This document shows, piece by piece, positions 50,171 through 63,860 of a stretch of 64,000 nucleotides of DNA. The stretch is from Paramecium octaurelia. Lineage: Eukaryota; Ciliophora; Oligohymenophorea; Peniculida; Parameciidae. The notes under the pieces were generated by a model. It was not told the origin of the DNA. It saw only the letters and a program-made list of their open reading frames with translations, and searched no databases. Within the stretch, counting starts at the first letter, position 1. Each line of letters begins with the position of its first letter. The stretch covers positions 130,718-194,717 of the forward strand of contig CAJJDP010000051.1 of assembly GCA_905182995.1 (NCBI GenBank), in the 5' to 3' direction. The translations under genes were made by a program, and so were the position numbers.

Positions 50171-51366
50171 TCATTTAAGTTTTTATTTGTTAACAATCTA
50201 AATCAAATTTGTAGTTTAATCTATTTGCTTGGATTATTGCACTTAATTAACGATTCTTCTCTCTGTCAACAATTTCTATTGTAATTCAATGCTTTAAGCA
50301 TAGAGATTAGAAAGCTTCATCTCCTTCATTGATTCAAAAGACTAATCGCAATCATCAAAAGCATACAATTCTGAAGGCTTATCGAAGTTTGAAAGTATAT
50401 GATAGCTTTTTCTGCTTCTCATAACGTTCCCGAAATATTCTTTTTAGTCTTCTTGTTTCTATTAAAACTTCTCTATCAACATCTGACCATGAATGTATTT
50501 AAATAGTTTCACATCTTTAATCGAAGGAGGAGCTTTCTTATTTTATAAGTTAACGTCAAACTCTGTAAAATACTTACGATGTTTTCTGTCCGAGATTATC
50601 TTAAGTTTGGCCTTTCTTTTCTGTTTCAATTCCATTGTCTATACTGCCTCTTGTTACTATTTAAAGTACTAGTCAATATGATCTTGAACTTCTAATGTGA
50701 CTGCCTACTTCAAACAGTATTATGTCTAAGATTTAATGAGTTTTTAGTTCTTGTTAAATTTTAACTTAATTCCAGATTTACTATAATCATAAAGTTTCGT
50801 TGGCTCATGTTGTCTCACTCCATCGATTCGATCGGTCAACAAATCCTTTGATTTTATTTTGGCTATATGATCAACTATATGGTTATTTAATTACGAGAAC
50901 ATTCTGCTTCCTTTCAAATTGGATTCGAGTTTCAAAGACTAAATTAAAGATAAATAAGACTGCTTACTTCTCTTAATTTAATGTTCGAGTTTATCAAGGT
51001 TCTTACTTTTGTGAATCTTCTTTCCACTAATTCCTTTTTTAATTGCTGCTATTCCTTTTGCTTATGGAATTCTTACTCCATTTAAGTTAATCTTTTTCTC
51101 TTTGTCACCACGTTCATATCTTTTACCAATGTATTAGCAGAGTACTTCCCTTCTAAAAATAATTGAAACTTCTATCCATTAACCTTGTCATATTAGAATG
51201 CATTTGGAATATCAATTGGGCAATATTTAGTCATTTCATCACTCTTCCATTTTCTCTTCTCCTTTTGAATAGACTAGCTTTCTGTTTATGGACTGTTTAT
51301 TTCAGAAGGATATTATTTTGAGTTAATTGATGTTTGAAGATCAGATTCTGCATTATAGCATTTCAT
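50171..51366 (-). CDS. Unknown basic coiled-coil-like protein, 388 residues
   Basis: One 29-nt intron (50939-50967). Highly charged and rich in Lys, Gln and Glu (FHKQKEQQQLKKELVERRF; KMELKQKRKAKLK-like stretches). Short hydrophobic patches occur but no membrane span. Recognisable segments are KYCPIDIPNAFQYD near residue 50 and HVDHIAKIKSKDLL-like sequence in the middle. It could be cytoskeletal. No domain found. Confidence 0.68.
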
Positions 51367-52152
51367 ACCAATATTTTATAATTTACGAATATAAAAATTA
51401 AATCATCTATATAAAATATATCATTTAACATTTCATTATTTGATTCTCTTAATTATAGTTATAATTCAAAAATATGTTAAACATTGAATTAATCTTAAAT
51501 CAAAGTTAAATTCTTTAATTTTCTATTATTTTTGAACCTGTTATTCTTCTACATAGAATAATTAATAAGTTAATGAAATTAGATTTAAAATTTATTGAAG
51601 TAATTTCTCTATTTTTAGGTTGAAGTGCAGTTATATAATAAAAAATAACAATTTGTTGTAAAGATTAATGAAAATATTATAATTTTTATAATTTAATTGC
51701 ACCAACTTTTTAATGCTCTAGATAAATCTAACTCACTTAAAATATTGATAAATATGAAAATAGAATTAAATATTTATAACCAAATAATTATTTGAAATTA
51801 ATCCACATTGAAAATATCCAGTCATTACATTCTCAGAATGTGATTCGAAATTTCAATTTGAAATCATAATCAACTATTCGATTCTACAATGGAAAAGTCT
51901 TTTTAATGAAATTTAGTGAAAATCTAAAATTATATTCAACCAGATCTAAATTGTAAACAACAATAAAAATTCCAATTTTTTATTATGAGCTAACAATGAT
52001 ACAGAATATTACAGTAGTCACAAATTAATAGATAGTACTTAACTTTATAAAATGTCTTAATTAAGTGATTCAAGTAAAATATTGAATAGACATATTTAAT
52101 TTATAATAATAGTACAAACTAGTGATATAATAAATAATTATTATTAACGAGA
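51367..52152. other. Divergent intergenic region
   Basis: About 790 bp of AT-rich sequence between divergent genes, with no frame longer than chance. Confidence 0.55.
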
Positions 52153-54496
<2,344 letters not shown>

Positions 54497-54582
54497 TTAA
54501 TTTTTGAAATAAAATAATTTTAGATTAAAATTTATTATGCCTAATTACTTTAATGTTATATATGTGTACTAGATGATCATAT

Positions 54583-55022
54583 TCATTATTGTCTTCTTTA
54601 TCCTCTTCTTGGTTATTTTTATTATTTTTCTTCGACAACAGGTTCATCAATGGGAATATCAATTTCTAATCCAGCCTTTTCAAGCATTCTCTTGACATCT
54701 TAATCTCCTCTAAGGTTATCAATATCGACTGAGGATTTCTCAGGAACATAATCCAATCTTCTTTCTCTTTCCTCTTCTTAAATCTAAGTTTAAGGTGAAT
54801 GTTTACTTTGAGGGAGATACCCTTAACAGATCCAGTCTAAATTCTCTTTAAAAGATGTGTTGCGAATCCAGCGATTTTATTTCTCAATTTTTTTGATGGC
54901 ACTTATCCCACTTCAGATAGGATTTTTTTGTTGAAGTGAAAATCTGAGGTGAGTTTCATGTAATATTTTTCAATGAGAACTTTTGCTGCCTTCTTAACTG
55001 TCTTATTTCTAACTCTTCCCAT
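54583..55022 (-). CDS. RPS17: 40S ribosomal protein eS17
   Basis: One 23-nt intron (54784-54806) leaves 138 residues. Conserved along its length: [80 protein letters not shown]. The C-terminus is a Gln/Lys/Arg-rich extension coded partly by TAA. Structural protein of the small subunit. Confidence 0.97.
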
Positions 55023-55210
55023 GATTTAATTTGAAAAAAATTTATATCTTTAATTTATGAAAATAAATCACAGCAAAACAATAAATACAAGAAGATGCAA
55101 GCATAATTTCATATACACAAGTGATTAAAATGAATATTAAAAATAGTGTTAAAAATAATCTTGATTAGTAATTGACTTCCAATAATTAATAATTTATATA
55201 ATACAAAATT

Positions 55211-57236
55211 ATGGGTAATTCTGTTCAGCACAAGAGAAGAAATCCAGCAAATTGCTTGGGTTGTATGGGTTAGGATAATGAAGGGTTTGATTTGAATGAA
55301 CTTTAAATAGGACTCGATGCAGATAAGGCAAGAGGTTTTTAAGTCATTAATGTATAGGAAGAATCACCTAACAATCAACTGCTTACTTGACTGAAGATGA
55401 AAAGAACTTTTTTAAAGCAGCATCAGGCAGAAATTTAGGTTTGATACGCTTTTACCTAGCCAAAGGAATCAATATAAACATTTTCGACGAGGAACGGACA
55501 TCACCTTTGTAGATATTGACTTAATCTTAATAGGCACATAGCTTGCAGATATGGTTCATTATCAGTCGTTGAGGAACTAATTAATAACAATGCCAATTTG
55601 GACATTACTGATATGGCTGGTTGGACTCGTATGTTATTTATCAATTTATTTCAGCATTGCATGTGGCAGCATTCTATTAGAGAGCCTAAGTTTGTTAATT
55701 GTTGTTGAAGTCAGGAGCTGATTTTAGAACAAGAAATCGTGATGGGAATCTAGCCTAAGATTTGGTGAGAGACAAGATGACATCAGAAATCTTCAAACAA
55801 TCATAAGATCAACTATAACATAATAGTGAAAGATAAACCAAGAAGTGCGATCCGGCCTAGCGTTAATATGAAGAGTACTTTTAATTGCTCAAATTAAAAC
55901 GACAGTATCTATAACAAATAACGAAAAATAGAAAAAATAATGAGTGCAGCAGTTTCTGTGAAAAAGTGTCACAAAGCAAAATGGTTAGTCCCAATTCTAC
56001 TCCCAAGAAGTCTAAATTGAGTGAGAAAGAAAACTTAGGGATTTAAGAATCATTGTCTAAGTCTAATATCTCAGAGCAAGAATAAAAGGAGATAATCGAT
56101 TTCAACAAAGAACTTGGATCAAAAATCAATAGGAACATGATTTCTCCTTGCAATTCAATCCCTCGATTCTTTGATGAGATGGTACTTAGTTATGATTGAT
56201 GATTAAGGTGTCCCTAGGTCAATTAGTCTTATGGTAAAATGCATCTAGAGAGAGGTCTACTTTCACTGAATAGGCAAAGTTCATGAAGCATGACTATAAC
56301 ACAGAGAATCTTGCAATAGATTTATTTAATCATTCATATTTCATGGGTATATCTTACATGATATCAACCTAAATTATTAGACCTACTCCCTAATCAATAA
56401 TCAATTGGTTATTTCACAATATTGAATAGAAAAGCAAGATCTAAATATCAAAGTATTTCTATATTAAATAATTCATAGATTATTGACCAATTTGAATCTC
56501 TAAGAATAATAGTAGATTCTGAAATTGTTTGTGGATAGGGTTGTAACCAATCAAAATTTAATTAATTCATTGCATAGTTTGTTTAACAAATTGTTAGTTT
56601 AAAATGACCCATATTTACTTGATATCTTAGTGAAGGAGTTTAGCAGAAGGTATTACGAATTGAACTTCCATTCCAAAAGTTAATCATTTCCTTTTAAATC
56701 TGAAGACTCTTTACATATGTTTTGTTTTGCTCTTGTGATATTTGACATTGATAATACAAAATATGATAAAGATTATGCATTCAAAAGCTTTTTCTAGAAC
56801 ATTCAAACAATCAATAATGGCGATAATTTCAACTCTAAATTCATTTCTGAAATTATTGAATAATTACAATACAAGCCTATAGTAAATTTATTGGATTAAT
56901 CTATTGAAGAATTATTAAGTACTAAATTAAGTGTGTATTGCAATCCTGTAAACTTGATTAAACAAAAACAAGTACCATTTTATTCATAGTATTTAGACTC
57001 ATAATGTTAATTGGAAATTATACTCAATAGGAGATGCTTATCTACTCACTTCTGATGGATATTTAAAGATATTTGAGAAATCCAATAGTTAAATACAAAA
57101 AGTGAATAATGAAATACTGATAACAAGTAAATAGAACAAATAGTTGTTGTATGTGATTTGCAAGGATGAATAAACATTCATATTTAAGTAGAAGAACATG
57201 AAGTTTAAACTTACCAATCTAAATGATACTTTTTGA
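55211..57236 (+). CDS. Ankyrin-Sec7-PH protein (Arf guanine-nucleotide exchange factor)
   Basis: Seven introns (55335-55357, 55509-55533, 55629-55654, 56182-56207, 56347-56380, 56408-56429, 56972-56996) give 614 residues. The start MGNSVQHKRR fits N-myristoylation. Ankyrin repeats follow (SPLHIACRYGSLSVVEELIN; AGWTPLHVAAFYQ-type block; SGADFRTRNRDGNLAQDL). The Sec7 region lies at about 250-530. Its second half matches Sec7 domains: KEFSRRYYELN, SLHMFCFALVIFDIDNTKYD and NIQTINNGDNFNSKFISEII. A PH-like end closes the protein (NWKLYSIGDAYLLTSDGYLK, LLYVICKDEQTFIFK). It would activate Arf GTPases on membranes. The first half of Sec7 is divergent, and the position of the catalytic glutamate appears to be Asp. 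Confidence 0.78.
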
Positions 57237-57352
57237 TCTATATTATATGATGATAATTTAAATTAATATTACACGAATTTTATTAAATTAAATAGAAATT
57301 GAAAAAAAGAAAGAATAGAAAAATATAATATATATAATTAAAAAACGAATAT

Positions 57353-58580
57353 ATGATAATATTAGTGTTGATTAGTGCTATATTTTGTGCTGAAGTAAAG
57401 TTGAAAGTGGAGTCGTCACCTAAAGATATAAGGAGAATAAATGGAAGAGCTGAATTTGATGGTAAGATTTAAAAATTTAATTAGCAATATAGCGTAGGAA
57501 TATGAAACATCATGTCAATGCGAATCTACAACTACACCACTTCATGTGGGTGAAACTTTTTGTGATCCGACCAAAGTTTAATTACATTAAGACTTTGCTG
57601 GAGATGATGGCAAAACAGCCTCTTTTGAATAGATTAGACATTTGATTGGACCACTTAATGAATTGTAATTTGGAGATCCTAATAGCTATCATTTTTCATG
57701 TTTAGATGGAAGAAATGAATAAGGAGTGTTAGGAACTCCAGGTGGTGATTCTGGTGAGTTCTTATTAGCTTTATAAGTATATGAATAAACAATTAATACA
57801 CCACTGGCTCAAGACACAGTTGATAGCATCTTCGCCAATTACTTATAGTTCATGAAATAGGATGGATTTTATATGTGTACAGATGATGATGCCATAAGAC
57901 ATTTGGAAAAAGAACTAGGTATGACTTTGACAGTCGATGCCTTGATCGATCCTCCTAATTCGGTACCTATTAATCTATATGGTAGTTTAAAGATGATCTT
58001 CTAACATCCCTTTTAAAACCAGAAAATACAGGCTGTATGCATTTGAAGAGTATTTTAAAGAATCCAGAGAGTTATGACATGAGACCTGATTTAGTGAGAT
58101 ATTTTCTTCGAAGTTATTTCACAATCTTATGGAATAAGAGTAACCCATTGCATCATAAATTGATACTTGAAGTCATGGCAGGTAGACATGAAGAGAGAGC
58201 ATTTCTTGAAGTTAGAATCAATGAAGCATGTATAAGATAGAATATGGCACCACTTCTAAGGCCAAAAAGAAGAATTACTTTGGCAAGTGTTCCTCAAGGA
58301 CCAACCTCAACTACTTTTCATGAAGGTGGAGCAACTGAAATATTTTAAGCATATGTTAATCACATTGATGCTGCATCTATTAGAAGAAAGGTAATATTTC
58401 TATATTTAATTATCATAGGAACTATCTAAGTTCTTTGCTGAAAATTCTAATCTAAATGGAGTTCATTTTGAAATTGATGTTATGCATCATAGATTAAATA
58501 AGAAAGGATTGATGTATTTAGAGATTACTGGATAGAAGATAGCAAGGTATTTACCATTTTATACTGTTACAATTGTTTGA
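57353..58580 (+). CDS. Secreted protein of unknown function, 381 residues
   Basis: Introns at 57462-57492, 57963-57985 and 58391-58418. The start MIILVLISAIFCAEVKLKVE is a signal peptide with a cleavage-like CAE. Cysteines are few (CQCES near residue 50, FCDP). A GTPGGDSGEFLLAL block follows, then long helical segments (LVRYFLRSYFTILWN; EERAFLEVRINEACIRQ). I do not recognise the family. The 31-nt first intron is the only choice that keeps the frame. The gene converges on XPF with 30 bp between stops. Confidence 0.7.
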
Positions 58581-58610
58581 TAAATATTAATTATATTTAA
58601 ATACATAATC

Positions 58611-61070
58611 TCATTATATTTCTTTTTCTATTTAAGTAAAATAGTCAGTAATTTTTTCATTTTATATCAAACCATTTTGTTATTGTATATTACTTTTAAA
58701 TATTGTGATGTCTGGAGAGTTTCGAGCTAGTGTTTATTTTAATTTACTAATAATTTTAATTGTATCGTCTGAGTTATTCGACCACAAAATTTGAATTTTT
58801 GAATACTTAGTTATCAATTCTAGTAATCTGATCATCACTCTTGTGTTGGAACTATAGTTTTGCGATTGCCTTGATAATGATCCCAAACAAAAGGGAATGT
58901 TGTCTGAATATTCTATCAATAGAAAGGGATGATCAAATGAGTTCATTTTTTAAAGTTATTAATCCAATCTATTTTGATTTAACGATTCAATTAGATCTCC
59001 TGTTTCAACAGATTTTCTCTCTATCGCACAATTATTGCTCAAAACGATATCTCCCACCTTCAACATGACAGGAGTCAATTAAATGCCATGAAAGTATAAT
59101 TTAGGAGGAACATCACATCTAAACTCTCTATAGTCTACTAAAATTCTAGGTTGAAGATCTTATTATTAGAAAAACTCTTCTCCTTTTCCTTATCTTGAAT
59201 TTTGATTTTACATTTGCATACTCAATTTATGAATGGCATCTTCAGGTTTTTCGAAAGACCGTGAGAAGTTTCTTAGATTTTCAATGATCCTTTCAAATGC
59301 AACCTCTTCATCCATTTTCTCTTTATAATATTACCAAAATTCAACGCAATCATTTTACATCAATAACATGGTTTCAACCTAATTTTGATTAATTAACAGT
59401 TCCTTTAAAAATGAATGATTTGGTTCCATCATTATAATGTAATCAGGTTTATACGTTTATTTAAATGTGTATCTCTAGCAATCATCAATCATGTTATTAA
59501 CAACAATTGTCATCTTTGGAATTATTGTATCTTCTTCAAACTAAATAATAATGCCATCTTTGTTCACCTTATGTCCACTCTATTACAAATCAAATTGCAA
59601 CAATTCTTATGGTAATAATTAATACACTTATTATTATATTGCTTGAGATTTTTGAAGCAGGACTTATTCTTCCTATTCCAGGACATGTTCGAATAGTTGT
59701 TCTAGTTCCTAATAGAGCAAATAATTCAACAGGGCTTCTTCTTCCTATTTAATTTGTTTGTTTTATTTGATTAATTTATTGTTATGCTTTAATACAATCT
59801 TCGATTTCCTCTCCTGCACAACCTATTACGATGCTTACTACTCGGAATTATTACTCAATAGATTGTCAATTGATTTTCTAGCCTTCTATTCTAGGATCTT
59901 TCTGAGAAAATTAAATTGATTAACATAATTATTTTTATCCTTCATTCTATAATTGGAAACTAGATATTGCTGAATTTAGGTTACATTTTCACTATTCTAA
60001 ACCCAAATCCAGATTCTTAGGTTTTCAGTTTGAGTCTAATTTTACTATGAAATTTCATCTAATATTTTAATGAGTTATAAATATTTAGGTTGAATTTCCA
60101 TTTTAAAATCAATTTTGGTGTTGATTTCTTTAACAACTTCTTCTCCATTCTTCTTAGTAAATGTATATTTGATAGGGTCCTGAATGTTAACAAAGGAGTA
60201 GACTCTCTCTTATGCTAATTTCTATAATCTCATAACTAATCCTTCAATTTCTGGTTGAGATATGTACCAAATGGAATCAATTGGAGCATCATTGATTATT
60301 TATGTTAAAGTGAAATAGAATTAATAGGCGGATTGATTGATCAAAGCAAAGAGCAACCTCCTTAGTTGAAAGATGTCCAAGAAAATCTATTGTTGAATGA
60401 GATCTATCTTAAAGGATTGTCTTTGAATAAGTGCTTTGAGTTTTCTCCAATTGTGTTGAATAACCATATCGCTTGTTAAGTAGGATGTACCACATTGTCC
60501 ATTAACTGCTTGGATGCATTGTTTAATAAGGGAGATGAGAATATCTTGGATGTCTTTGATGGTTTTAGATAGATTAATTTTGATTTCACTCCATTTGAAG
60601 GGATGTTACTTTAAACAGTTGACGATTTCAGCTCTGTTCATAGGCCAAGGGATTATGTTGGTCAGATAGAAATTCTTAAGAATGGTAGGAGTGTTTTGTT
60701 GCAATTGTAGAATTGAAGGTTGATTGGTAAAGGCTAGGAGAAATAGTTCAGGTTTTACCATTTTGATAAAATTAGTGATCCAACTTTCGTAATCATACTG
60801 TGATTTGATTTGGTGAGTTTGTTGAATTATTAAGTGAGTAACAATGAAAGGTGATAATGTGTTGATTAGTAAATCTTAGATCAAGATTTAAGGAGTTATA
60901 GAAAAGATTCCACCTTATTTGTAAAAAGCAGCTCTTTTTTCAGATGGCTATTTAGTCAAGACTACAACAGAAAGAGCATATTCTTTGTTATTATTTAGTT
61001 AATTTTAGGTGACAAAAAAGTTAAGCTATGTATCAATAAAGTCTATTTCATAATTAGAGTAATTGAGGAG
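58611..61070 (-). CDS. ERCC4: XPF/Rad1 nuclease, C-terminal part (overlaps the duplicated block)
   Basis: Starting in frame at residue 55 of the protein (61070) and ending at TGA 58611-58613. The true gene is residues 1-54 at 62557-62718 joined to this segment, 873 residues in all. It carries the degenerate helicase part (AAFYKQGGIFSITPQILIQD; NFYLTNIIPWPMNRAEIV), the linker, and the XPF nuclease domain: PRILVDYREFRCDVPPKLY, GDIVLSNNCAIERKSVETGD, LIESLNQNRLDQQLQ and HPFLLIEYSD. With ERCC1 it cuts DNA 5' of lesions in nucleotide-excision repair. After the nuclease domain only about 60 residues remain and no helix-hairpin-helix pair is seen. No introns. Confidence 0.93.
59586..61070. repeat. 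First copy of 1485-bp exact direct repeat (probable assembly duplication)
   Basis: Recurs as 61072-62556 with the N at 61071 between. Both begin CAAATCAAATTGCAACAAT and end TAATTGAGGAG. It lies wholly inside the XPF gene. Confidence 0.9.
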
Positions 61071-61071
61071 N
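61071..61071. other. Single N, contig join
   Basis: The sequence to its right restarts at the equivalent of 59586. Confidence 0.95.
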
Positions 61072-62556
61072 CAAATCAAATTGCAACAATTCTTATGGTA
61101 ATAATTAATACACTTATTATTATATTGCTTGAGATTTTTGAAGCAGGACTTATTCTTCCTATTCCAGGACATGTTCGAATAGTTGTTCTAGTTCCTAATA
61201 GAGCAAATAATTCAACAGGGCTTCTTCTTCCTATTTAATTTGTTTGTTTTATTTGATTAATTTATTGTTATGCTTTAATACAATCTTCGATTTCCTCTCC
61301 TGCACAACCTATTACGATGCTTACTACTCGGAATTATTACTCAATAGATTGTCAATTGATTTTCTAGCCTTCTATTCTAGGATCTTTCTGAGAAAATTAA
61401 ATTGATTAACATAATTATTTTTATCCTTCATTCTATAATTGGAAACTAGATATTGCTGAATTTAGGTTACATTTTCACTATTCTAAACCCAAATCCAGAT
61501 TCTTAGGTTTTCAGTTTGAGTCTAATTTTACTATGAAATTTCATCTAATATTTTAATGAGTTATAAATATTTAGGTTGAATTTCCATTTTAAAATCAATT
61601 TTGGTGTTGATTTCTTTAACAACTTCTTCTCCATTCTTCTTAGTAAATGTATATTTGATAGGGTCCTGAATGTTAACAAAGGAGTAGACTCTCTCTTATG
61701 CTAATTTCTATAATCTCATAACTAATCCTTCAATTTCTGGTTGAGATATGTACCAAATGGAATCAATTGGAGCATCATTGATTATTTATGTTAAAGTGAA
61801 ATAGAATTAATAGGCGGATTGATTGATCAAAGCAAAGAGCAACCTCCTTAGTTGAAAGATGTCCAAGAAAATCTATTGTTGAATGAGATCTATCTTAAAG
61901 GATTGTCTTTGAATAAGTGCTTTGAGTTTTCTCCAATTGTGTTGAATAACCATATCGCTTGTTAAGTAGGATGTACCACATTGTCCATTAACTGCTTGGA
62001 TGCATTGTTTAATAAGGGAGATGAGAATATCTTGGATGTCTTTGATGGTTTTAGATAGATTAATTTTGATTTCACTCCATTTGAAGGGATGTTACTTTAA
62101 ACAGTTGACGATTTCAGCTCTGTTCATAGGCCAAGGGATTATGTTGGTCAGATAGAAATTCTTAAGAATGGTAGGAGTGTTTTGTTGCAATTGTAGAATT
62201 GAAGGTTGATTGGTAAAGGCTAGGAGAAATAGTTCAGGTTTTACCATTTTGATAAAATTAGTGATCCAACTTTCGTAATCATACTGTGATTTGATTTGGT
62301 GAGTTTGTTGAATTATTAAGTGAGTAACAATGAAAGGTGATAATGTGTTGATTAGTAAATCTTAGATCAAGATTTAAGGAGTTATAGAAAAGATTCCACC
62401 TTATTTGTAAAAAGCAGCTCTTTTTTCAGATGGCTATTTAGTCAAGACTACAACAGAAAGAGCATATTCTTTGTTATTATTTAGTTAATTTTAGGTGACA
62501 AAAAAGTTAAGCTATGTATCAATAAAGTCTATTTCATAATTAGAGTAATTGAGGAG
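61072..62556. repeat. Second copy of 1485-bp direct repeat
   Basis: Exact copy of 59586-61070, continuing rightwards into the unique 5' end of XPF. Confidence 0.9.
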
Positions 62557-62718
62557 GATGATTACAGATTTGCTTTTTTCAAGAAAGTATGTCAGGAACA
62601 GAGATGTCAGGTTGGCAATTGATAATCCTGATGTCAGTATCATGAAACCACCATTTGGGAAGGATTTAATGGAGTCAACTACATTATGGGTAATTTTGGA
62701 CCAGATTTCTCGATTCAT
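61072..62718 (-). CDS. ERCC4: XPF/Rad1 nuclease, N-terminal part (residues 1-549)
   Basis: Begins at ATG 62716-62718 with MNREIWSKITHNVVDSIKSF and GGFMILTSGLSIANLTSLFL, the XPF helicase-like domain 1. The degenerate Walker region has no GKT, as in all XPF proteins. The segment is cut by the N at 61071 only because the duplicate block was inserted. The sequence from 62556 downwards equals that from 61070 downwards, so reading on at 59585 gives the whole protein. LTSDMVIQHNWRKLKALIQR and LRRLLFALINQSAYQFYFTL match the helicase/linker region. Confidence 0.92.
62447..62586. repeat. Template of the fourth direct repeat
   Basis: This stretch, inside XPF codons 45-91 on the minus strand, reappears as 63861-64000. 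The full repeat would span 62447-63859 (1413 bp) if the copy continues past the window. Confidence 0.88.
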
Positions 62719-62779
62719 GTATTTAATTTATTAATTAAAGACTTGAATTATTTATGAAACTAAATTATTTTATTATATA
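62719..62779. promoter_or_regulatory. 61-bp divergent promoter between XPF and DOT1-like genes
   Basis: Two genes start on opposite strands at 62718 and 62780. Their control elements must lie in these 61 AT-rich bases or in the coding ends. No specific motif is recognised. Confidence 0.55.
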
Positions 62780-63615
62780 ATGGACCATGCACGGATTCTC
62801 AATTTTCTAAACTCTTTATAGAATCAGGAGAGTACTTAATAGAGTGATCATACTCAATCCTCGTAGGAATCATTGAAGAGCTTATATGAGAAGATCACAA
62901 AGGAGTATTCATTGCAAAGAGCTCGAGTAAGAAATGATGAAATTAAACATCTTAGACTCTGAGCAGAGAAGAAAGGTTGGCGAATCATCTGACATCCAAT
63001 TCTCTCTCCTACGGGGAAATTGTAAGTAATATGCTTTAACTCTAAAGGAATTTAAATCCTTATCCATGGTCTTTCAATATGTATCGCCAAAGAAAGGGGG
63101 AGTCTTCTATGATTTGGGTAGTGGCATTGGTAAAGGAGTGATAGCTGCATCATTAATGCATCAATTCGATATTTGTAAGGGCATTGAATGTCTGCATTCT
63201 TTGCATGAGCAGGCCTGCAATTTGAAGGAGGAAGTAGAGAAGCAGAAATGTCTTATAGAATAGGAGATGGAATAGATTGGCGTCTATGATTATTAATTGC
63301 CCAAAATTGAGTTCATCAATGGAGATGTCAGAGAAGTATTGTTTCATATACGAAATCAAGTTAGATTGGACTGATGGCACCTTCTTATTTGCTTCAACTA
63401 CTTGTTTCGATCCGGATCTGATGAAGCAGCTGAGCAAAAAGGCTGCAGATTTGAAGGAGGGATCCTACTTCATTACTGTTACTAAAACACTCGATCCTTA
63501 GACTGGCTGGGATCTTGTTAAATCTATTAAAGTGCAATTGTCATGGGGGTTGGCTACTATTCACATTTAACAAAAGAAAATGATTTAGGTTTAACAATAA
63601 TAAATATAATTATGA
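62780..63615 (+). CDS. DOT1-like SAM-dependent methyltransferase (histone H3 Lys79 type)
   Basis: Introns at 62927-62955, 63022-63047 and 63336-63360; 251 residues. The SAM-binding motif I is FYDLGSGIGKGVIAASLMHQ, followed by KGIECLHSLHEQA, the acidic residue that binds the ribose. Next is EFINGDVREL, then FLFASTTCFDPDLMKQLSKK and LKEGSYFITVTKTL, which match the DOT1 fold (D/F-L-GSG-G, NNFAF-like block, KEG-R-VS). SYGEIEFKSLSMVFQYV just before motif I is the DOT1 pre-motif. The short length means catalytic core only. The substrate is inferred from the family; other protein lysines are possible. The stop overlaps the next start. Confidence 0.75.
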
Positions 63616-63859
63616 AATAATCTCATTCTAAAAAGAATCTAACAAGCAGTCTTTATATTGCCAACAATCAACACACTGAATTAATCGATTATCTCAAACA
63701 AGAAAATAAACAATTAACTGAGTAATTGAATGAATTGAAGGGCTTGCTCTAATTAAATAAGAAGGCATTGAGAATCATGACACCTCAAAATAACGATGAA
63801 TAAAATAAAGCTTTATTGATGGTTATGAAAAATTTGTAAGAAGAAAATGCCAAATTGCA
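63612..63859 (+). CDS. Coiled-coil protein, N-terminal fragment
   Basis: ATG at 63612 overlaps the preceding TGA by four bases (ATGA). The 82 visible residues are MKQSHSKKNLTSSLYIAN followed by a heptad-type coiled coil (IDYLKQENKQLTEQLNELK; LLMVMKNLQEENAKL) up to the N at 63860. The rest lies beyond the window or behind the false duplicate. Confidence 0.7.
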
Positions 63860-63860
63860 N
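63860..63860. other. Single N, contig join
   Basis: The sequence to its right restarts at the equivalent of 62447. Confidence 0.95.
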
